From: DASSUW01 sp036257565
GTDB lineage: Bacteria > Actinomycetota > Thermoleophilia > Solirubrobacterales > Solirubrobacteraceae
Length of the DNA stretch: 64,000 nucleotides
Assembly (NCBI GenBank): GCA_036257565.1
Contig: DATAFH010000039.1
Coordinates: 62,001-126,000 of the forward strand
Direction: 5' to 3'
Below the pieces are notes generated by a model that had not been told where the DNA came from, did not search any database, and was given only the letters and a program-made list of their open reading frames with translations. Both the position numbers and the translations under genes were made by a program. Below, piece by piece: positions 59,809 through 64,000 of this stretch (position 1 is the stretch's first letter; every line of letters starts with the position of its first letter).

Positions 59809-61209
59809 ATGTCGCTGACGAACATGCATCGCGAGGGCAAGGGCGAGGATCGCCCGGTTGCCCTGCGCGATCTCAAGTTCGCCGGCACCGTGGCAGCCGG
59901 ACTGGTCGCTGGGGTGCTCGGAGTTGGGGCGCTCGCCGCGCCGCTTCTCGGCTGGTCCACGTGGCCCAACAGCGTGCCGTCGGGCTCGAACGAGGCCGTG
60001 CAGCTGGCCACGGGCGAGGACCAGGCGCTGATCCAGCGTGACGCGAGCTCGCGCCGCGTGCCCGCCAACGCGATCGGGGTTCCCGGTCCGGGCGGCACGA
60101 CGCTGTTCGTGCCGGTCTCCGGTCCGGGCACCGGGACCGGGTCCACCATCGTCGGTGCCGGAGGCGGCACGGGTGGCGGCGGCACCGCGGGTGGCGGCGG
60201 CAACGCCGGCGGCGGCGTGGTGGGCGAGGGCGGCCAGGACCGCACGGACAGCCGCGGCTTCGGCGGCTCGGGCTTCCCCGATGCCGAGGACGACACCGAC
60301 AACGACGGCATGCCCGACGGCTGGGAGACCCGGAACGGGCTCAACCCGCTGGCGGCCGCCGACGCGAACGTCGACACCGACGGCGACGGCATCCCGAACT
60401 ACTACGAATTCAAGACGCGCATGTCGCCGGTGAGCACGGACACGAATGCCGACGGAATCGCCGACTGGCTCGAGGACACGGACGGCGACGGCGTGAGCGA
60501 CGGCGTCGAGGTCGTGACGGGCACCGACCCGTGGACCGGCGACACCAACCGCGACCTGATTCCGGACGGCTCCGAGGACCCGGACGGCGACGGCATCCCG
60601 ACCACCGACGAGGTGCAGCAGGGCACTGACCCGGCGACGCCGGAGACGCCGCCCGAGACGCCGCCGAGCGAGGGCGGCGAGCCGATCGGCACCCCGCCCG
60701 ACCCGGTCGAGGTCGAGGATCCCACGGAGGACGACGACCCGACGCCGCCGCCTGCGGCCGAGGAGCCCGAGGTCCCGGTAGAGGCGCCCGCGGCGCCGGC
60801 CGAGCCCGAGCCCGACGCGCCGCCGGCGAACCCGGCCCCGCCGACCGAGCCCCAGCCTCCGGCCGAGGACCCGGCGGACACGCCCTACCCGGCGCCGACA
60901 CAGACGCAGGCCGACGACGACAGCGCCGACCGCGCCGCCGCAAAGGCGGACGAGGTCGACCGCGCCGCGGTGGAGACCGAGCCGGAGGCGCAGGCCGCGC
61001 CGACTCCGGCGGCCGCCCCGGCGCCCGCGCCGAGCAAGCCCGCTCCCGCACCCGTCGCGGCGAAGGTGGCCCCCGCTCCCGCTCCGGCGCCCGCCCCGGC
61101 CCCGGCGCCCGCACCGGCCCCCGCTGCGGCTCCGGCGCCCGCTCCCGCCCCGGCCCCGGCGCCCGCGCCGGCTCCGGCCGCGCCGGCCCCCGCCGCTCCG
61201 GCCGCCTGA
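59809..61209 (+). CDS. Surface protein with thrombospondin-type-3-like calcium repeats and Pro/Ala-rich tail
   Basis: 466 aa, no assigned function. An N-terminal membrane helix (residues 24-48, AGTVAAGLVAGVLGVGALAA), a Gly-rich stretch, then 5-6 DxDxDG-type acidic loops at about residues 157-270 (DDTDNDGMPDGWE, NVDTDGDGIPNYYE, EDTDGDGVSDGVE, EDPDGDGIPTTDE), which bind calcium in thrombospondin type 3 and OmpA-associated repeats. The rest is Pro/Glu-rich and ends in pure Pro-Ala repeats, suited to spanning the wall. AAGGGG precedes the ATG by 6 nt. Confidence 0.8.
   Translation: MSLTNMHREGKGEDRPVALRDLKFAGTVAAGLVAGVLGVGALAAPLLGWSTWPNSVPSGSNEAVQLATGEDQALIQRDASSRRVPANAIGVPGPGGTTLFVPVSGPGTGTGSTIVGAGGGTGGGGTAGGGGNAGGGVVGEGGQDRTDSRGFGGSGFPDAEDDTDNDGMPDGWETRNGLNPLAAADANVDTDGDGIPNYYEFKTRMSPVSTDTNADGIADWLEDTDGDGVSDGVEVVTGTDPWTGDTNRDLIPDGSEDPDGDGIPTTDEVQQGTDPATPETPPETPPSEGGEPIGTPPDPVEVEDPTEDDDPTPPPAAEEPEVPVEAPAAPAEPEPDAPPANPAPPTEPQPPAEDPADTPYPAPTQTQADDDSADRAAAKADEVDRAAVETEPEAQAAPTPAAAPAPAPSKPAPAPVAAKVAPAPAPAPAPAPAPAPAPAAAPAPAPAPAPAPAPAPAAPAPAAPAA
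61015..61206 (+). repeat. Proline-alanine coding low-complexity repeat
   Basis: About 190 nt of irregular CCG/GCC-type codons encoding nearly uninterrupted Pro-Ala dipeptides at the C-terminus of the surface protein. Codon choice varies, so it is not a simple slipped microsatellite. Confidence 0.8.
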
Positions 61210-61223
61210 ACACCGCGCTTCAA

Positions 61224-61244
61224 CCGGCCGCCCCGAGCGGCCGG
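61224..61244. terminator. Bidirectional hairpin between convergent genes
   Basis: CCGGCCGC (61224-61231), loop CCCGA, GCGGCCGG (61237-61244): a perfect 8-bp stem in the 42-nt gap between the surface-protein stop and the fmt stop. No U-run follows, common for actinobacterial terminators. Confidence 0.7.
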
Positions 61245-61251
61245 ACCACTG

Positions 61252-62163
61252 TCAGACGACGGTGAAGTTCGTCAGCCGCTCGGGCGGGCGGCCTCGAAGC
61301 CACTCGGCGGCAGGCATCGGGCGGCCTCCCGGCGGCCGGATCTCGGTCAGCTCGAGCGCCCCGCCGGCGGTGCCTAGCAGCAGCCGGCCGCCGTCCGCCT
61401 GCACGCGGCCTTGCTCGGCGCCGCCGGCCGCCGGCTGCGCGGCCACCACCCCGAGGAAATCGCCGTCCGGCAGCGCGATGCGGGCGCCGATGTGCGGGCG
61501 CAGCGCCCGCACGGTGCGCTCGAGCTCGGCGGCCGTCCGCGTCGGATCGAGCGCGCGGTCGGCAGCCTCGATCTTGTGCGCGTAGGTCGCGCCGGCCTCG
61601 TCCTGCTCTATGTACGGCGGCCGCTCGTCGAGCGCGCGCACGAGCAGCTCGCCGCCGAGGCGCTGCAGCCGCGCGGCGAGCGACGCGTAGTCGTCGTTCC
61701 CAGTGATCGGCTCGGCCTCCCGCACGCATACGGGACCCGAGTCGAGCCCTTCGGTCACGCGCATGATCGAGACGCCGGTCCGCTCGTCGCCGGCCATGAT
61801 CGCCCGTTCGACCGGCGCTGCCCCGCGCCACCGCGGCAGCAGCGACGGGTGAACGTTCAACATCTCGTAGGCCGACAGCAGCGGCTCCTTGATCAGCACG
61901 CCGTACGCGCACACGGTCGCCACCTCGGGCCGCGCCGCCTCGATCCGCGCGAGCGCCTCGGGGTCGTGCAGGCGCTCGGGCTGGATGACCTCGAGCCCGA
62001 GCTCCCGCGCCCGCGCGGCGACCGGCGGCGGAGACACGCGGCGGCCGCGGCCGGCGGGCCGGTCGGGCCGGGTGACGACCAGTTCCGGCCGGTGCGGGCT
62101 CTCCGCCAGCCGCTCGAGCACGACCGCGGCGAACGCCGACGTGCCGAGGAAGACAGTCCGCAC
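61252..62163 (-). CDS. fmt: Methionyl-tRNA formyltransferase
   Basis: Formylates initiator Met-tRNA. 303 aa: MRTVFLGTSAFAAVVLERLA, the formyl-folate site NVHPSLLPRWRGAAPVERAI with catalytic Asn and His, then GVSIMRVTEGLDSGPV, and a C-terminal OB domain from about residue 205. 3 nt after def. Confidence 0.95.
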   Translation of the reverse strand: MRTVFLGTSAFAAVVLERLAESPHRPELVVTRPDRPAGRGRRVSPPPVAARARELGLEVIQPERLHDPEALARIEAARPEVATVCAYGVLIKEPLLSAYEMLNVHPSLLPRWRGAAPVERAIMAGDERTGVSIMRVTEGLDSGPVCVREAEPITGNDDYASLAARLQRLGGELLVRALDERPPYIEQDEAGATYAHKIEAADRALDPTRTAAELERTVRALRPHIGARIALPDGDFLGVVAAQPAAGGAEQGRVQADGGRLLLGTAGGALELTEIRPPGGRPMPAAEWLRGRPPERLTNFTVV

Positions 62164-62166
62164 GAC

Positions 62167-62787
62167 CTACGCGCTGACGGGGGGAGGCGAGTCGTCGGCT
62201 GCGCCGCCGCCGGCCATCGCCTCGCGCATGGCCCGCATCGCCTGCTTGCGCTGGTCGCGCGTCGTGCGATCGAGGATCAGCACGCCGTCCAGGTGGTCGA
62301 TCTCGTGCTGGATGACCCGGGCTTCGAGGCCCTCGGCCTCGATGACCAGCGGCGCGCCGCGCTCGTCCTGGGCGCGCACGCGGACCTGGACCGGCCGCTC
62401 GACCTCGACGCTCACACCGGGGAGCGACAGGCAGCCCTCCTCCATCGTCTCCACCTCGTCGCCCTTGAACTCGACCTCGGGGTTGACGAGCACCCCGAGC
62501 GGCCCGGCCGGCTCGACGCGGTACACGAGCAGGCGGTGTATGGCCCCGAGCTGCGTGGCGGCCAGGCCGATCCCCAGCGCCTCGTCCATCAGCCGCGCCA
62601 TCCGGCGCACCTCCTCGGCGAGCGCGTCGTCGAACACCTTGATCGGCAGCGCCCGGCTGCGCAGCACGGGGTCCCCGTACTGGCGCACGTAGCGCAGCGC
62701 GGCCTCCCGACGAGCGCGGGTCTCGGGATCGAGGCGCTCGCGCGGCGCCTCGGGCTCTTCCTGCGTAACCGCCTGCTCCTCGGCCAT
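62167..62787 (-). CDS. def: Peptide deformylase
   Basis: Removes the N-formyl group from new proteins. Metal motifs GIGLAATQLGAIHR, EGCLSLPGVSVEV (Cys) and VIQHEIDHLDGVLILDR (HExxH). 206 aa from ATG 62787, with a charged N-terminal extension of about 35 residues. Heads the def-fmt pair. TAGACT lies 10 nt before the ATG. Confidence 0.95.
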   Translation of the reverse strand: MAEEQAVTQEEPEAPRERLDPETRARREAALRYVRQYGDPVLRSRALPIKVFDDALAEEVRRMARLMDEALGIGLAATQLGAIHRLLVYRVEPAGPLGVLVNPEVEFKGDEVETMEEGCLSLPGVSVEVERPVQVRVRAQDERGAPLVIEAEGLEARVIQHEIDHLDGVLILDRTTRDQRKQAMRAMREAMAGGGAADDSPPPVSA

Positions 62788-62800
62788 CGAGCAGACGAGT

Positions 62801-63344
62801 CTAGCCGTGGCGCTCAGCGATCTTCCGCGCCACGATCGCGGCGTCCTCCCCCATCCCGACGAGCAACGAGGACTTCCGCGTGCGCAGGAAGTGGACGCCG
62901 ACGAAGTGCAGGTCATCGACCACCGCGCTCGTCCCGTCGACCTGGATCGGGAAGCCCTGTTTCGTCGAGCGCTTCGGGGAACCGGATCCACGACCGGTCG
63001 TCGGGCCGGAAGCCGCTCGCGAACACCACGGCGCCGAAGCCTGCGAGGTCGACCCGCTCCGCTGCGGCGCGAGCCGGGCGAGGGGTTCGTGCTCGAGAAC
63101 TCCCGCCCTGGCCGACGACCTCGTCGCGCGGCATATAGCCGTCGGGCTCCTCGCCCTCGTACGGCTCGCCCGGCAGCCGCACGCTCCAGTTCGGTGTGAC
63201 GAGACAGAAGCTGTCCCACCGGTCGCGCCAGGCCTGGCCGACCCGGGCCCCCTCGAGCACCACGTGCGGGACGGCATGCAGCGTCAGCTCGCGGCCCACG
63301 CTGAGCCCGGCCTGACCGGCCCCGACGTCGACGGCCTGCGTCAC
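62801..63344 (-). pseudogene. Remnant of a flavin-dependent monooxygenase-like oxidoreductase
   Basis: Reading from 63344: VDVGAGQAGLSVGRELTLHA (FAD site), VGQAWRDRWDSFCLVTPNWS and GYMPRDEVV form the N-terminus of an NAD(P)/FAD flavoprotein of about 400 aa. It jumps straight to the C-terminal part (ERVDLAGFGAVVFASGFRPD, WIRFPEALDE), then shifts frame near 62955 into QGFPIQVDGTSAVVDDLHFV and FLRTRKSSLLVGMGEDAAIV to a stop at 62801. Some 200 or more middle residues, including the NAD(P) domain, are deleted, and the frameshift confirms decay. Confidence 0.85.
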
Positions 63345-63362
63345 ACCTCCATTGTCGCCGTT

Positions 63363-64000
63363 CTACGCCGTGCGCGAGCGCTTGCTCTCCTTCGGCTCCG
63401 AGCGCTCCTCGAGCTGCAGCTCGCGCTCGGCCTCCGGCACGCCCTCGGCGAGCTGGCGGGTGCGCTCGCGCTCGGCGTTGAGCTCTGCGCCGAGCAGGAT
63501 CGCGACGTTGGTGATCCAGAGCCAGACGAGGAAGCCGACCACGCCGCCGAGCGTGCCGTAGGTCTTGTTATAGGAGCCGAAGTTCGCCGCGTAGAAGGCG
63601 AACAGTGCCGACGCGATGGCCCAGATGACGACCGCGAACAGCGCACCCGGTAGCACCCGCTTGAAGCCGCCGAGCTTGGCGTTGGGCGAGCTGTAGTAGA
63701 GCGAGGCGATCATCAGCGCCACCAGGACCACGAGCACGGGCCACTTGGCGATGTTCCAGACCGTGACGGCCGTGTCGCCGAGCCCGATCGCGCTGCCGAC
63801 GGCGCTGGCCAGCGGGCCTGTGACGATCACGGAGATCGCGGCGATCGCCAGCAGCAGGATCATGATCAGCGTGACAGCCATCTGGAGCGGGCGCAGCTTC
63901 CAGATCGGCCGTCCCTCCTCGACCTCGTAGATCACGTTGGACGCGCGCATGAACGCGCCGACGTAGCCCGAGCCCGACCACAGCGCGACCACGACGCCGA
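63363..64000 (-). CDS. YihY/UPF0761 (BrkB-like) membrane protein, 5' end beyond the window
   Basis: C-terminal two-thirds of a YihY-family polytopic membrane protein. WSGSGYVGAFMRASNVIYEV is the family motif, followed by four or so helices, NAKLGGFKRVLPGALFAVVI, and SYNKTYGTLGGVVGFLVWLW with NVAILLGAELNAERERTRQL. Long called RNase BN by mistake; the true function is unclear. Its start is to the right of the window. Confidence 0.88.
   Translation of the reverse strand, partial: GVVVALWSGSGYVGAFMRASNVIYEVEEGRPIWKLRPLQMAVTLIMILLLAIAAISVIVTGPLASAVGSAIGLGDTAVTVWNIAKWPVLVVLVALMIASLYYSSPNAKLGGFKRVLPGALFAVVIWAIASALFAFYAANFGSYNKTYGTLGGVVGFLVWLWITNVAILLGAELNAERERTRQLAEGVPEAERELQLEERSEPKESKRSRTA

Overview
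This 64 kb window is a very high-GC, gene-dense piece of chromosome from an actinobacterium. The gene set and order (F420-type luciferase-like oxidoreductase, Rsm/Rnc/Smc/FtsY block, PknB-like kinase, two-domain iron permease) suggest the Thermoleophilia/Solirubrobacterales side of the phylum, but that placement is inference from style and not from a marker search. It is mostly a housekeeping region: I see no rRNA or tRNA gene, CRISPR array, prophage, transposase or biosynthetic cluster. Genes are packed into operons with 4-nt stop/start overlaps, and several convergent pairs overlap at their 3' ends.

Layout. 84-3202 (+): yraN, comM, dprA. 3245-9184 (-): ffh, rpsP, khpA, rimM, a threonine dehydratase, trmD, rplS, lepB, rnhB. 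9210-15253: sthA, an NfeD/SPFH pair, a VanX-like dipeptidase with ftsY, an LLM oxidoreductase and a GNAT. 15452-20846 (-): rpmF, plsX, acpP, rnc, smc. 20871-27204: an apparent insert with a dead LuxR gene, an iron(III) ABC transporter, a sugar dehydrogenase and a membrane glycosyltransferase, which separates rpmF from its usual partner DUF177 (27243-27767). 27779-33002: acyl-CoA ligase, macro-domain operon, acylphosphatase, a coiled-coil nuclease-like protein and a deletion scar. 33007-39573 (-): DivIVA-like protein, coaD, rsmD, homocysteine methyltransferase, recG, DhaL/FakA-like protein, rpmB. 39621-43401: PknB-like kinase, EamA exporter, LysR regulator. 42952-46419 (-): complete riboflavin operon ribD-ribE-ribBA-ribH. 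46495-49423 (+): envelope polysaccharide/lipid set. 49440-51886 (+): SpoIIE phosphatase plus STAS partner. 51883-54256 (-): sulfate uptake and activation genes without cysN. 54529-57289 (-): receiver, histidine kinase and NarL regulator. 57365-63344: def, fmt, rsmB, zinc-ribbon protein and rpe, interrupted by an inverted gene for a calcium-repeat, Pro/Ala-rich surface protein. The window closes in a YihY-family membrane protein.

The most notable non-genic signals are: (1) a 219-bp nested inverted-repeat element between the GNAT and smc genes (15228-15446) with 39-bp terminal inverted repeats and two tandem inner hairpin units; (2) a 56-57-bp near-palindromic repeat present twice, at 7797-7853 and 43375-43430, the second holding the ribH start codon in its loop; (3) a recurring TANNNT-N6-(A/G)TG arrangement before at least six genes, the signature of leaderless transcription; (4) a paired 14-bp TTAGGG-N2-CCCTAA-like motif next to the iron transporter and the sugar dehydrogenase, resembling DtxR/MntR-type operators; and (5) three separate gene remnants made by clean internal or end deletions.
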